Source of the DNA: CALXVA01 sp944392465
GTDB lineage: Bacteria; Bacillota; Clostridia; TANB77; CAG-508
Reading direction: 5' to 3'
Assembly (NCBI GenBank): GCA_963931155.1
Contig: OZ006978.1
Location: 682,001-746,000 of the forward strand
DNA length: 64,000 nucleotides
Position numbers and translations under genes: made by a program. The notes below the pieces were generated by a model. That model was not told the origin of the DNA. It did not search any database and saw only the letters and a list, made by a program, of their open reading frames with translations. Shown piece after piece: positions 36,595-44,890 of the stretch; the first letter of the stretch is position 1; every line of letters begins with the position of its first letter.

Positions 36595-37626
36595 CTATAT
36601 TTTTAAGTAATTTCCTGCATAAATTAAATCTGGGTTTTGTATTTTGTTTATTTTTGCTAAATAGCTTACAGTTGTGTTAAATTTTTGTGCTATTTCTGAT
36701 AGAGTGTCTCCTTTTTTTATTTTATATTCTTTTACATCTCTATTATTATAATTATGAGATATAACAATTATTTCTCCGGCATAAATTAAGTTTGGGTTTC
36801 TTATATTATTTATTGATGCCAAATGTGCAACTGTTGTGTTAAATTTTTGTGCCATCTCAGATAGAGTGTCTCCTCTTCTTATTTTGTATAATATTCTATC
36901 TTCTTTAGTAACTTTTGGATCCTCTACTTTATTAACAACTTCATTTGAATTTAATAAAATATCTTTCGTGTATCTATCTAAGTCTACATTTCCTTCTATT
37001 CCATTTATTCTTCCTGAAGAGCTGTATTGAAATCCTTCCCAACTGCTCCATTTGCCATTATCTTGAGGCTGGCTTACACCATATTGTGCGACCCACAAGG
37101 GGTATTTTGCTATTTGTTCAGAAAATACATATTTAGCATCATATGTGTTACTATATACCACTGCTTCTTTTTTAGATAATCTTTCCACTTCTCTTATGTA
37201 TTCTATTGCAATTTCATTAATCTCTGAATTACTCAAATTTCCAAATGATTCAAAATCCATTGCCAGTTTACAGTCAATTTCTTTACCTGAAATTAAAGAT
37301 ACAAAAAACTTGGCTTGTAATCTTGCTTCTTCTACAGTTCTGGCTGTCATGTAATGATATACTCCTACTTTTAAACCATTTTTCTTTGCTTCTTCATAGT
37401 TTCTTTCAAATTTGGAATCTTTATAACTAAACCCTTGACCTGCTCTTATGTATACAACTTCTATTCCTGCTTTTTTTACTTCTCTAAAATCTATGTCTCC
37501 TTGCCATTCGCTTACATCTATTCCTCTATAAATCGTATTACTTGATGGGTTTAATGCAAGTACTGGTATAGTCCATACTAATACTATACAAAATACCACA
37601 AATGTGCTAACAATTTTTTTGAACAT
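36595..37626 (-). CDS. Secreted GH25 lysozyme with two LysM domains
   Basis: 343 residues: signal peptide at about 1-25, GH25 muramidase domain at about 33-225 and two C-terminal LysM repeats (about 245-288 and 297-341; YKIRRGDTLSEMAQKF and YKIKKGDTLSEIAQKF). GH25 acidic residues are visible in GIDVSEWQG (Asp37) and AMDFES (Asp124, Glu126). It cleaves the MurNAc-GlcNAc bond, with LysM holding it on peptidoglycan. It is a single-gene unit; a role in wall turnover or autolysis is likely. Confidence 0.95.
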   Translation of the reverse strand: MFKKIVSTFVVFCIVLVWTIPVLALNPSSNTIYRGIDVSEWQGDIDFREVKKAGIEVVYIRAGQGFSYKDSKFERNYEEAKKNGLKVGVYHYMTARTVEEARLQAKFFVSLISGKEIDCKLAMDFESFGNLSNSEINEIAIEYIREVERLSKKEAVVYSNTYDAKYVFSEQIAKYPLWVAQYGVSQPQDNGKWSSWEGFQYSSSGRINGIEGNVDLDRYTKDILLNSNEVVNKVEDPKVTKEDRILYKIRRGDTLSEMAQKFNTTVAHLASINNIRNPNLIYAGEIIVISHNYNNRDVKEYKIKKGDTLSEIAQKFNTTVSYLAKINKIQNPDLIYAGNYLKI

Positions 37627-37745
37627 ATAAAAACTCCTTTCGTATTTTTTATATTTTATGAAAAGAGTTTATTTTTTGCTATTATTTTAATTTTTATATT
37701 GATTGTTTTTATATTCTGCAATATCACACATATTGATTACTGAAT

Positions 37746-38705
37746 TTATATTACTTCATAATCAATTAATTTTATATTGTTAGATATAAATTTATTATTT
37801 GTGTCTATATCTTTTGTAAGATCAGTACTTAAATATTTTTTATTATCATCTGCAAAAATTGTAACTATTGGCTTATTTATTTTTTCTTGGTATATTACTC
37901 CAGCAATAAAATTAGCTCCTGAAGATATACCAACTCCAAGACCTAATTCCTTTGCAAGTCTTCTTGACATATTTATTGCATCTTCATCATTTACTAAAAT
38001 TATTTTGTCTAATAAATTTTTATCTAATAAATCAGGTACAAAGTCATCTCCAATGCCTTCTATTTTGTGATTTTCTATTATTTTATTTTGTGATATTAAT
38101 GGCATTTTATCAGGCTCTAGTGCAACTATTTCCACATTATTGTCCCACTTTTTTAATCTTCTCCCTATACCTATTAATGTTCCTCCTGTTCCCACTCCTG
38201 ATATAAATGCTGATACTTTTTCTGGAAGTGTATTTACAATTTCTTCTCCTGTTGTTTCATAATGTGCAAGTATGTTATCGGTATTTGCAAATTGATTAGC
38301 TAAATATCCATTTTTCTCTTTTGCTAATTTTTTTGCTTCTTCTAAACATTTTTTGAATCCGCCTTCTTCTTTAGATAGAAGTGTTACTTCTGCTCCGAAT
38401 GCTTTCATTAGTTTTACTCTTTCGGTGCTTGCCCAATCGGGCATAAAAATATATACCGGATGTTTATAGTATGCACCTAATACGGCAAGAGATATTCCCG
38501 TGTTTCCGCTTGTTGCTTCTATTACTGGCATTCCTTCTTTTAATATTTTTCTGTCTTTTGCATTTTTTATTATATAATATGCTACTCTGTCTTTTATACT
38601 TCCTGTTGGGTTATATGATTCTAGTTTTGTATATATGGTATTAATTTTTTCACCTTTTTTATATTTAATTCTTATCATTGGAGTATTACCTATATGTTTT
38701 AGCAT
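37746..38705 (-). CDS. Cysteine synthase / PLP-dependent beta-replacing enzyme
   Basis: 319 residues of fold-type II PLP enzymes. The PLP lysine is in TGSIKDR (Lys38), the phosphate/substrate loop is TSGNTG (65-70) and the glycine loop is GVGTGGTLIG. It probably makes cysteine from O-acetylserine and sulfide; the lack of a CBS domain favours CysK over cystathionine beta-synthase, but related ligase specificities cannot be excluded. It is transcribed divergently from the phosphoesterase gene from a back-to-back promoter pair. No T-box or S-box leader was seen. Confidence 0.88.
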   Translation of the reverse strand: MLKHIGNTPMIRIKYKKGEKINTIYTKLESYNPTGSIKDRVAYYIIKNAKDRKILKEGMPVIEATSGNTGISLAVLGAYYKHPVYIFMPDWASTERVKLMKAFGAEVTLLSKEEGGFKKCLEEAKKLAKEKNGYLANQFANTDNILAHYETTGEEIVNTLPEKVSAFISGVGTGGTLIGIGRRLKKWDNNVEIVALEPDKMPLISQNKIIENHKIEGIGDDFVPDLLDKNLLDKIILVNDEDAINMSRRLAKELGLGVGISSGANFIAGVIYQEKINKPIVTIFADDNKKYLSTDLTKDIDTNNKFISNNIKLIDYEVI

Positions 38706-38753
38706 AATTATTCCTCCTTTTTTATTGTACTTCTGATTTATTTAAATGCATTT

Positions 38754-38828
38754 ATTATATATAATATACAAATTTTTTTCAACTGTTATTTCTCTTATAT
38801 TGAAAATGCCTATATTTTATAATATAAT
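38754..38828. promoter_or_regulatory. Back-to-back sigma-A promoters
   Basis: Minus strand: TTGAAA (38782-38777), 17 bp, TATAAT (38759-38754) for cysteine synthase. Plus strand: TTGAAA (38800-38805), 17 bp, TATAAT (38823-38828) for the phosphoesterase. The two -35 boxes are 17 bp apart. Confidence 0.75.
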
Positions 38829-38861
38829 ATGCATGTGATAAGAAATTCTGGAGGTGTAGTT

Positions 38862-39671
38862 ATGGAAAAAATTGCAATTATTTCTGATGTACATGGAAAT
38901 ATTACTGCTCTTAAAGCTGTAATTACTGATATAGAAAAAAGAAATATAAATAAAATTTTCTGCTTAGGTGATAGTGTTTTAAAATCCTGCAATTCAGATC
39001 AAGTTATAGATTTACTTAAAGAAAAATGCGAAGTAATTTTAAAGGGAAATTGTGATGAAGCTATAACTAGACCTGATATACCTAAAGGAAGATTTTGGAC
39101 AAGGGATTTAATTGGTGAGGAAAGAGCTTCTTTTATTTATAATTTACCAATATACCATGATTTTTATATGAGTGGATATTTAATAAGGCTTTTTCATGCT
39201 TCACCTTTTGGTCTAGATTATATATTTAATCCTATGTTTTCAAATGAGCATACTATTTATTCTGCAACAGAAATTCATGATGCTATGCAATTATTTGAAA
39301 ATACTGAATTTATAGGTAAGAGTAAATCAGACCCAGTCCCAGATATAGTTGGTTATGGACATATTCATACACCTAATCTATTGCGTATTCGCAATAAAAC
39401 TATTTTTAATCCTGGTAGTGTTGGAATGCCAATAGAAATGTTAAATGATAATTATAATGATGAGACTAACAAGTTTTCTACTTTGGCATCATATATTATA
39501 TTAGAAGGTGAATATGAAAGTAAAAATCTTTCTTCTATAGATATTAATTTAGTAAGGTTGCCTTATAATGTTGAAGAAGAAATTAATCTTTTAGAAGCTT
39601 CATCTCTACCTAGCAAAAATAAAGTAATAAAAGAATTAAGAAGTGCTACTAATTATGCAAATATTAAATAA
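38862..39671 (+). CDS. Calcineurin-like metallophosphoesterase
   Basis: A 269-residue cytoplasmic phosphoesterase with the dinuclear-metal motifs in order: SDVHGN (DxH), GDSVLKS (GD), KGNCDE (GNxD/E in place of GNHD), and GYGHIHTP (GHxH) with NPGSVG. It resembles the YfcE/MJ0936-type family. Substrate is unknown; phosphodiesters or dinucleotides are usual. The frame opens at 38829, but GGAGG lies seven nt before ATG 38862, so that start is used. It is probably co-transcribed with the uridylyltransferase gene (36-nt gap). Confidence 0.88.
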   Translation: MEKIAIISDVHGNITALKAVITDIEKRNINKIFCLGDSVLKSCNSDQVIDLLKEKCEVILKGNCDEAITRPDIPKGRFWTRDLIGEERASFIYNLPIYHDFYMSGYLIRLFHASPFGLDYIFNPMFSNEHTIYSATEIHDAMQLFENTEFIGKSKSDPVPDIVGYGHIHTPNLLRIRNKTIFNPGSVGMPIEMLNDNYNDETNKFSTLASYIILEGEYESKNLSSIDINLVRLPYNVEEEINLLEASSLPSKNKVIKELRSATNYANIK

Positions 39672-39707
39672 TTTTATAATATATATTAATGTATAAGAGG
39701 TTATTAT

Positions 39708-40967
39708 ATGGATGATACGCTAAATACCGTAAAAAGTATTTTAAAAAAATATAAACAAGAACATTTAATTAGTTTTATTAGTCAACTTACCGAAAATCAA
39801 AAATCAAATTTATTAAACCAAATTTTAAATATTGATTTTGATGAATTATTAGGTTTATATGATGCTTTTAACAATTCTGAACCAAATCCTACAGAAGAGA
39901 TAGAACCTTTAAAATATGTAATTAAAGACTCTCTCCCTTCTAATAAAATTAAACAATATTATAATATTGGGATTAAAGCAATAAAATCCGGAAAAGTAGG
40001 GGTTATTACTTTAGCTGGTGGACAAGGTTCTAGACTTGGATTTAAAGGCCCAAAAGGTACTTTTTGTTTAGATACAGAACCCAAAATTTCTTTGTTTGAA
40101 ATTTTATGTAATTACATAAAAACATATTCGAATAAATATAAAATAAATATTCCGTGGTACATAATGACAAGTACTTCAAATTATTTTGATACAATAAACT
40201 TTTTTGAGCAAAATGACTTTTTTAATTATAATAGAAATAATATTCATTTTTTTACACAAGCTAATATGCCTATTATTGATATTAATGGTAAACTTGTCTT
40301 ATCTGAAATTTATAAAGTTCATTTTGCTTCAAATGGTAATGGAAATGTGTTTAAAGCACTAAAAAAAGCAAACCTAATATTTGATATGGAGCTTAAAAAA
40401 TTACAATGGCTATTTGTTGGTGGAATTGATAATGTTTTACTTAATCCACTAGATCCTGTGTTTATAGGTTATACAATTTCTTGTAAAGTGTCTGCATCTT
40501 CTAAAACATTATTTAAAGAAGATCCTACAGATATATCTTGGATATTTGCTAAAAAACACAAGAAACCATCTATTGTTGAATGTGAAAATTTTACTGAACA
40601 AATATCTTTACTTACTGATAAAAATGGAAATTTTTTATATAGAGAAACAAATATGCTTGCACATTTATTTTCTATAAATGCAATTAAAAAACTATCTGAT
40701 ATTAATTTGCCATATCATAGAGCTTTCAGAAAAAATGCTTTTATTAATGAAGAGGGTATGAAACAAGTTCCAGATAACCCTAACATATATAAGTTTGAAC
40801 AATTTGTTTTTGATGCATTTTCACATTTTAATAATATAGCTTTATTACGAGTAAACAAAGGTGAAGAATTCGCTCCTATTAAGGATTTTAATGGTCCATA
40901 CAATCCAGAAGTTGCAACTCAGAAGTATGAGGAATTAATTTTAAAGAAAAGAAGTAATATATACTAA
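39708..40967 (+). CDS. UDPGP-type UTP-sugar-1-phosphate uridylyltransferase (UAP1-like)
   Basis: 419 residues of the eukaryote-like UDPGP family rather than GalU or GlmU. The nucleotide loop LAGGQGSRLGFKGPKG near residues 102-117 and the uridine/sugar motif around VGGIDNVLLNPLDP are clear. It probably couples UTP with N-acetylglucosamine-1-phosphate or a related sugar phosphate to feed wall or capsule synthesis. An N-terminal helical extension (1-90) is typical. AGAGG precedes the ATG and a terminator follows at 41004. Confidence 0.88.
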   Translation: MDDTLNTVKSILKKYKQEHLISFISQLTENQKSNLLNQILNIDFDELLGLYDAFNNSEPNPTEEIEPLKYVIKDSLPSNKIKQYYNIGIKAIKSGKVGVITLAGGQGSRLGFKGPKGTFCLDTEPKISLFEILCNYIKTYSNKYKINIPWYIMTSTSNYFDTINFFEQNDFFNYNRNNIHFFTQANMPIIDINGKLVLSEIYKVHFASNGNGNVFKALKKANLIFDMELKKLQWLFVGGIDNVLLNPLDPVFIGYTISCKVSASSKTLFKEDPTDISWIFAKKHKKPSIVECENFTEQISLLTDKNGNFLYRETNMLAHLFSINAIKKLSDINLPYHRAFRKNAFINEEGMKQVPDNPNIYKFEQFVFDAFSHFNNIALLRVNKGEEFAPIKDFNGPYNPEVATQKYEELILKKRSNIY

Positions 40968-41003
40968 TAATAATATATAATAATATATTAAGCAAAAAAT
41001 AAT

Positions 41004-41039
41004 AAAAGGTCACAATTTTATAGTAATTGGTGACTTTTA
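41004..41039 (+). terminator. Terminator after the uridylyltransferase gene
   Basis: AAAAGGTCAC and GTGACTTTT form a stem with an A/T loop followed by T-rich sequence, 37 nt after the stop codon. Confidence 0.7.
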
Positions 41040-41464
41040 TTATCTTTTGTGACTTTTTTCTACAGTATTTTACAAGTTTTTCAACAAGTTTTCTAGATTT
41101 AAAAGAAATTGTTGATTTTTCCCATTTTTTGGAATATAATTTATTTATAATTAATTATATGTTAAATTTATTCGATTTTATTTTTGATATGGCCGTATCT
41201 TATTTCATATAAATTAATTTTTTCTATAAAGATTTTTTTCTTAATTAAGTCTTTTTAGTATTTTTTTCTTAAACTTTTGGATATCTACTAATTTTTCTAA
41301 ACTTATACTTATTAATAAATTGTATTTACATGATAATATATTATAAATTAGTAATATCAGTAGTGTACACTACTTTCTTATTAGATGCAGATGTAATTCT
41401 TCTACATCTATTAATATTGTCTATGGATCTTTTATTTAATGTTATTACATAATGGATTTACTGA
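41040..41464. other. Gene-free AT-rich stretch with a 16-bp perfect palindrome
   Basis: No credible gene is seen. AGTAGTGTACACTACT at 41359-41374 is a perfect palindrome, and AGATGTA..TCTACATCT at about 41387-41407 is a second inverted repeat. Both lie downstream of the minus-strand gene ending at 41465 and could be an operator or 3'-end structure; neither has a clear T run. Confidence 0.45.
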
Positions 41465-41959
41465 TTAATATTGTATTCCTATTAGTTCATATTCATAGTT
41501 TTCATAATTTGGCATATATTTTTGTAACATTTCATATAATTTTTTACCATGTTTTTTAACTTTTAATAGACAAAATTCGTAAAACATAATATATTCAATT
41601 ATTTCTTTTCTATATTTTACAATGTCTGGACTAATTATTAATCTACCTGCTAAACATTTTGCTATTCTTTTATCCAATTTCATTATTTTATAATCTTCTG
41701 GTGCAAATTTTAAAGTTGTTCTTACTTTTTCTAATATTAATTCTAATTCTTTTTTTGCTATTTCGTTATACATTTTTTCTAGTAAAATATCTATTATAAT
41801 ATTGTTATCTATTTTTTTATATTTATATGGAAGGCATATTTCTATTTCTTTTTCTTTTAATTTTAGATTTGGTTTTTTAATATATCTATATATTATTTTT
41901 AATTCATAGTTAGCTCCAAAAATTTTTACTTGTTTTGATATATTATTTGTTCTTTTCAT
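41465..41959 (-). CDS. Degenerate YgjP/DUF45-like metallopeptidase homologue
   Basis: 164 residues. The C-terminal end aligns with the YgjP/WLM-type (DUF45) family: the usual EVIDYVVVHELCHL..NHSKRFW..EKYMP pattern appears as EIIEYIMFYEFCLLKVKKHG and LYEMLQKYMPNY. The zinc ligands are lost (HELCH becomes YEFCL and NH becomes KH), so it is probably catalytically dead. The N-terminal half keeps the expected beta strands (YELKIIYRYIKKPNLKLKEK). AGGAGGT precedes the ATG. It may be a binding protein or a decaying gene; the frame is intact. Confidence 0.65.
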   Translation of the reverse strand: MKRTNNISKQVKIFGANYELKIIYRYIKKPNLKLKEKEIEICLPYKYKKIDNNIIIDILLEKMYNEIAKKELELILEKVRTTLKFAPEDYKIMKLDKRIAKCLAGRLIISPDIVKYRKEIIEYIMFYEFCLLKVKKHGKKLYEMLQKYMPNYENYEYELIGIQY

Positions 41960-42124
41960 AAAAACTACCTCCTATTTTTTATTTTGTTTGCTCTGAACTT
42001 TTGTTTGTATTATTTTATAATTTTATTTTACATTTGTCAATACTTTTTCAAAAATTTGTTTGGTTTTTTGTTCATGCCTCAAATTCTTTATTTTACTGGC
42101 TTTTGCCGCCTTATAATTTTTTTA

Positions 42125-42153
42125 TTGACTATTTTTAAATATACTGTTATTAT
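42125..42153 (+). promoter_or_regulatory. Sigma-A promoter of the dGTPase-like gene
   Basis: TTGACT, 17 bp, TATTAT, about 70 bp above the start codon at 42227. AT-rich leader follows; AGGGAGG lies before the ATG. Confidence 0.65.
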
Positions 42154-42226
42154 TATTTAAGTTTAAAATCATATAAAACACTTGAATTTTTTATTATAAA
42201 ATAATTATTTTAATAGGGAGGTTTTT

Positions 42227-43423
42227 ATGAAAAATTCTTTTAATAAATTATCCGCCAACCCTGAAAATCCAAAATGGAATAATATTATTTCAAGAGAACA
42301 TCCTTTATATTCAAGAAATAATGATATTAGATCAGAATTCGAAAGAGATTTTACAAGAATTATACATAGTAATGCTTATAGAAGATTAAAACATAAGACA
42401 CAGGTGTTTTATTCTCCTCAAAATGACCATATATGTACTCGTATAGAGCATGTTAACCATGTAGAATCTATTAGTTATACTATTGCTCATTATTTAGGCT
42501 TAAATGAAGAACTGACTAAGGCAATTGCTGTAGCACATGATTTAGGGCATAGCCCTTTTGGACATAAAGGCGAAAAAGTATTAAATAATATTTCTGAAAG
42601 AGATATTGGTACTTCATTTTGGCATGAAAAAAATGGCCTTGTTTTTGTAGATAATATTGAATTGCTTGAAGATACAGAAGGTTATAAACAAAACTTGGAT
42701 TTAACTTATGGTGTTCGTGATGGCATTGTTTCACATTGTGGTGAAATTGATGAAAATTCTCTTGTTCCGAGAGATGAATTTATTGATTTAAATAATTATT
42801 CATATCCGAATGAATATAACCCTTATACTTGGGAAGGTTGTGTTGTGAAAATTTCTGATAAAATCTCTTATTTGGGTAGAGATATAGAAGATGCTGTTTC
42901 TTTGGGTATATTAGATGAACATCTAGATGAATTGTATAATTTAGTTGGACATAAAAATGGAACTCTTAACAATACTGTTATTATTAATACTTTAATATAT
43001 GATGTTTGTAATAATTCTTCTCCTGAAAAAGGTCTATACTTTTCAGATAACGCTTTAGAGCTTATGAATAAAATTAAAAAATTTAATTATGAATATATAT
43101 ATTTAGCTGATGTAATGAAGCCTTCAGATCAATATTTTGAAGTTGTGATTAATCAAATTTATAGGACCATTAAACAATGTTATGATGGAGAAAATACTTT
43201 TAATAAATTAAATAAACTAAAGAAATTCTACCCTACTTTAATAAATGGTTTTATTGAATGGTTTAATAATTTTTTAGATATTTCAACTAGAGAGGGTTTA
43301 AGAAATAAAGTTTTATTTAACATTAATTATCCTAAAGATTTTTATTATGCTATTATACTATATATTTCTGGAATGACTGATAAATTTGCCATTGAAATGT
43401 ATAATGAGATAACAGGTTTTTAA
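42227..43423 (+). CDS. dGTP triphosphohydrolase-like HD-domain protein
   Basis: A 398-residue protein of the dGTPase family, which hydrolyses dNTPs (typically dGTP) to the nucleoside and tripolyphosphate. The HD metal site is intact: TRIEHVNH (His75), AVAHDLGH (104-108) and FGHKGE (His113), with the N-terminal AYRRLKHKTQVF motif of dGTPases. HD-family enzymes of this type control nucleotide pools and can restrict phage. Single-gene unit with its own promoter and terminator. Confidence 0.92.
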   Translation: MKNSFNKLSANPENPKWNNIISREHPLYSRNNDIRSEFERDFTRIIHSNAYRRLKHKTQVFYSPQNDHICTRIEHVNHVESISYTIAHYLGLNEELTKAIAVAHDLGHSPFGHKGEKVLNNISERDIGTSFWHEKNGLVFVDNIELLEDTEGYKQNLDLTYGVRDGIVSHCGEIDENSLVPRDEFIDLNNYSYPNEYNPYTWEGCVVKISDKISYLGRDIEDAVSLGILDEHLDELYNLVGHKNGTLNNTVIINTLIYDVCNNSSPEKGLYFSDNALELMNKIKKFNYEYIYLADVMKPSDQYFEVVINQIYRTIKQCYDGENTFNKLNKLKKFYPTLINGFIEWFNNFLDISTREGLRNKVLFNINYPKDFYYAIILYISGMTDKFAIEMYNEITGF

Positions 43424-43476
43424 TTTGGGACAATTATTTATATAAATATTTTAATAGAATTAATTTAATAAAAAAC

Positions 43477-43510
43477 AACCTCAATTATTTATCATTTAAT
43501 AATTGAGGTT
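43477..43510. terminator. Terminator after the dGTPase-like gene
   Basis: AACCTCAATTATT and AATAATTGAGGTT form a perfect 13-bp stem between the convergent ends of the genes at 43423 and 43617, so it may serve both. Confidence 0.8.
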
Positions 43511-43616
43511 ACTTTATTTTTATTATCTTATTTATATTTTACAATATTTATATTCCTTTATGCTTTTAATTAGATAAAATAATTATCGTAGTGGAAATGT
43601 AAAATACTTTCTAACT

Positions 43617-43964
43617 TTATGCAAGCATCATATTCTTATTTGAAACATTACCTACTAATTCAATAATTGATGAATTGTTCTTATCTTGTTCTGTAGATAA
43701 TGCCATTTGATATCTATAAATTATATATGCTTTTGCAAGTTGAAATTTGTTAAGTTCCATTAATTTTTCTTCTACTATATCTTGTATATCTTCTGCTAAC
43801 ATTCTCGTTTTATTTAAATCTTCTATATAATAAATTATTTCTTTTATTTCTTCATTAGTTGCTCTGTCTTCTTTTCTTACGTCTTTGTTTGCGTTTTCAA
43901 TTGCTATTCTAATTTTTGATCTGTCATATGTTACAATTCTTCCGTCTCTTTTTATAACCTTCAT
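43617..43964 (-). CDS. Stand-alone ATP-cone protein, like the N-terminus of anaerobic ribonucleotide reductase
   Basis: 115 residues. MKVIKRDGRIVTYDRSKIRI with the following ~75 residues is an ATP-cone domain, which binds ATP/dATP as an allosteric switch. The last 25 residues (NNSSIIELVGNVSNKNMMLA) resemble the stretch just after the cone in NrdD, and the gene then stops; no further NrdD-like sequence follows. It therefore looks like a truncated NrdD or a free regulatory cone; NrdR is less likely because the zinc ribbon is missing. GGAGG precedes ATG 43964; the frame extends upstream to 44039 without a ribosome site. Confidence 0.75.
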   Translation of the reverse strand: MKVIKRDGRIVTYDRSKIRIAIENANKDVRKEDRATNEEIKEIIYYIEDLNKTRMLAEDIQDIVEEKLMELNKFQLAKAYIIYRYQMALSTEQDKNNSSIIELVGNVSNKNMMLA

Positions 43965-44109
43965 TTTACATTTCCTCCTCTTGTTTAAATCTGCATTTAT
44001 TATATTCTTTTTTTTTATTTTTTCTGTTGCAAAAGTCACTTATTATGCTTTCTTCTTTTTTCGACTTTTTTAGCGTTACAGCAAGTGGAGTTTTGACGAA
44101 TTTTTCTGA

Positions 44110-44176
44110 ATATTACAATTATATTACAAATTTTAGTGCCTATTTTCTTGCTTTTGAGCCTTGTTTCCGTTATAAT
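44110..44176 (+). promoter_or_regulatory. Promoter of the Crp/Fnr gene with two ATATTAC half-sites
   Basis: TTGCTT (44148-44153), 17 bp, TATAAT (44171-44176). ATATTAC occurs at 44110 and 44121, an exact 11-bp step, 21 bp above the -35 box. The same half-site makes up the arrays at the surface-protein and secretion promoters, so this gene may share their control or autoregulate. Confidence 0.65.
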
Positions 44177-44205
44177 TGTTTTATGTAGATATGAGGTGAG
44201 ACATT

Positions 44206-44832
44206 ATGTGCATTAGTTTTGATTTTAACAAATTTATTAATGATTTTTCTTGCAATTGTAATAAAGTACAAAAGAAAACTTTTTCTAAAGGTCAAACCAT
44301 AGCATCATATATAACAAACAGAAATCAACTTTGTATCCTTTTAACCGGTCGTGCTGATTTAGTAAGATATGATTTAAACGGAAGCAGAACTATAGTAGAA
44401 CATTTTTCTAAAAATAGTCTGTTTGGTGAAGTTTTTTATAAAATTACAATAAATAATGAACTATTTGTTGAAGCTAAATCTAAATGTACTGTACTTTTCT
44501 ATAATTATGATGATTTAAAAATGTCTTGTAATAATAATTGTAATTTTCATAGTACCCTTTGCGAATATTTGCCTGAATTAATATTAGATAAAATTACTGA
44601 ATTAAACACAAGAATTGAACTATTAACACAGAGGACTACTAGAAACAAATTACTTATGTATTTTTCTCTTATTTCTGTAAGCAAAAATTCCAAATCATTT
44701 GAATTACCACTTTCTTTAACCGACCTTGCAGATTATTTAAGTATAGATAGAAGCGCAATGATGAGAGAATTGAAATTGCTTAAAGAAGAAGGAAAAGTTA
44801 TAAAAAATGGAAATCGTATAACATTATTATAA
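44206..44832 (+). CDS. Crp/Fnr-family transcription regulator
   Basis: 208 residues: an N-terminal cyclic-nucleotide-binding-type beta barrel (about 15-120; SLFGEVFYKI in the position of the phosphate-binding cassette) and a C-terminal winged helix (about 140-208; SLTDLADYLSIDRSAMMREL is the recognition region). Several cysteines are near the N-terminus and in the barrel (CISFD, SCNCN, SCNNNCNFHS), so a redox or metal cofactor is possible, but an FNR-type cluster motif is not clear. GAGGTGAG precedes the ATG. It is the only dedicated DNA-binding regulator in the window. Confidence 0.88.
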   Translation: MCISFDFNKFINDFSCNCNKVQKKTFSKGQTIASYITNRNQLCILLTGRADLVRYDLNGSRTIVEHFSKNSLFGEVFYKITINNELFVEAKSKCTVLFYNYDDLKMSCNNNCNFHSTLCEYLPELILDKITELNTRIELLTQRTTRNKLLMYFSLISVSKNSKSFELPLSLTDLADYLSIDRSAMMRELKLLKEEGKVIKNGNRITLL

Positions 44833-44838
44833 ATCAAT

Positions 44839-44884
44839 TTGAGTATATGTAAATATAAAACTCATTATATTCACATATACTCAA
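44839..44884 (+). terminator. Terminator after the regulator gene
   Basis: TTGAGTATATGT and ACATATACTCAA form a 12-bp stem. It lies between the convergent ends at 44832 and 44891. Confidence 0.7.
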
Positions 44885-44890
44885 AAAATT

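Noticed and set aside
37746..38861. T-box or S-box control of the cysteine synthase gene
   Set aside because: The leader is about 50 nt long and AT-rich, without specifier, antiterminator or SAM-aptamer motifs.
41027..41212. Possible small membrane protein of 61 residues
   Set aside because: Its start lies inside the terminator stem of the preceding gene, no ribosome site is present, and composition is simply AT-rich.
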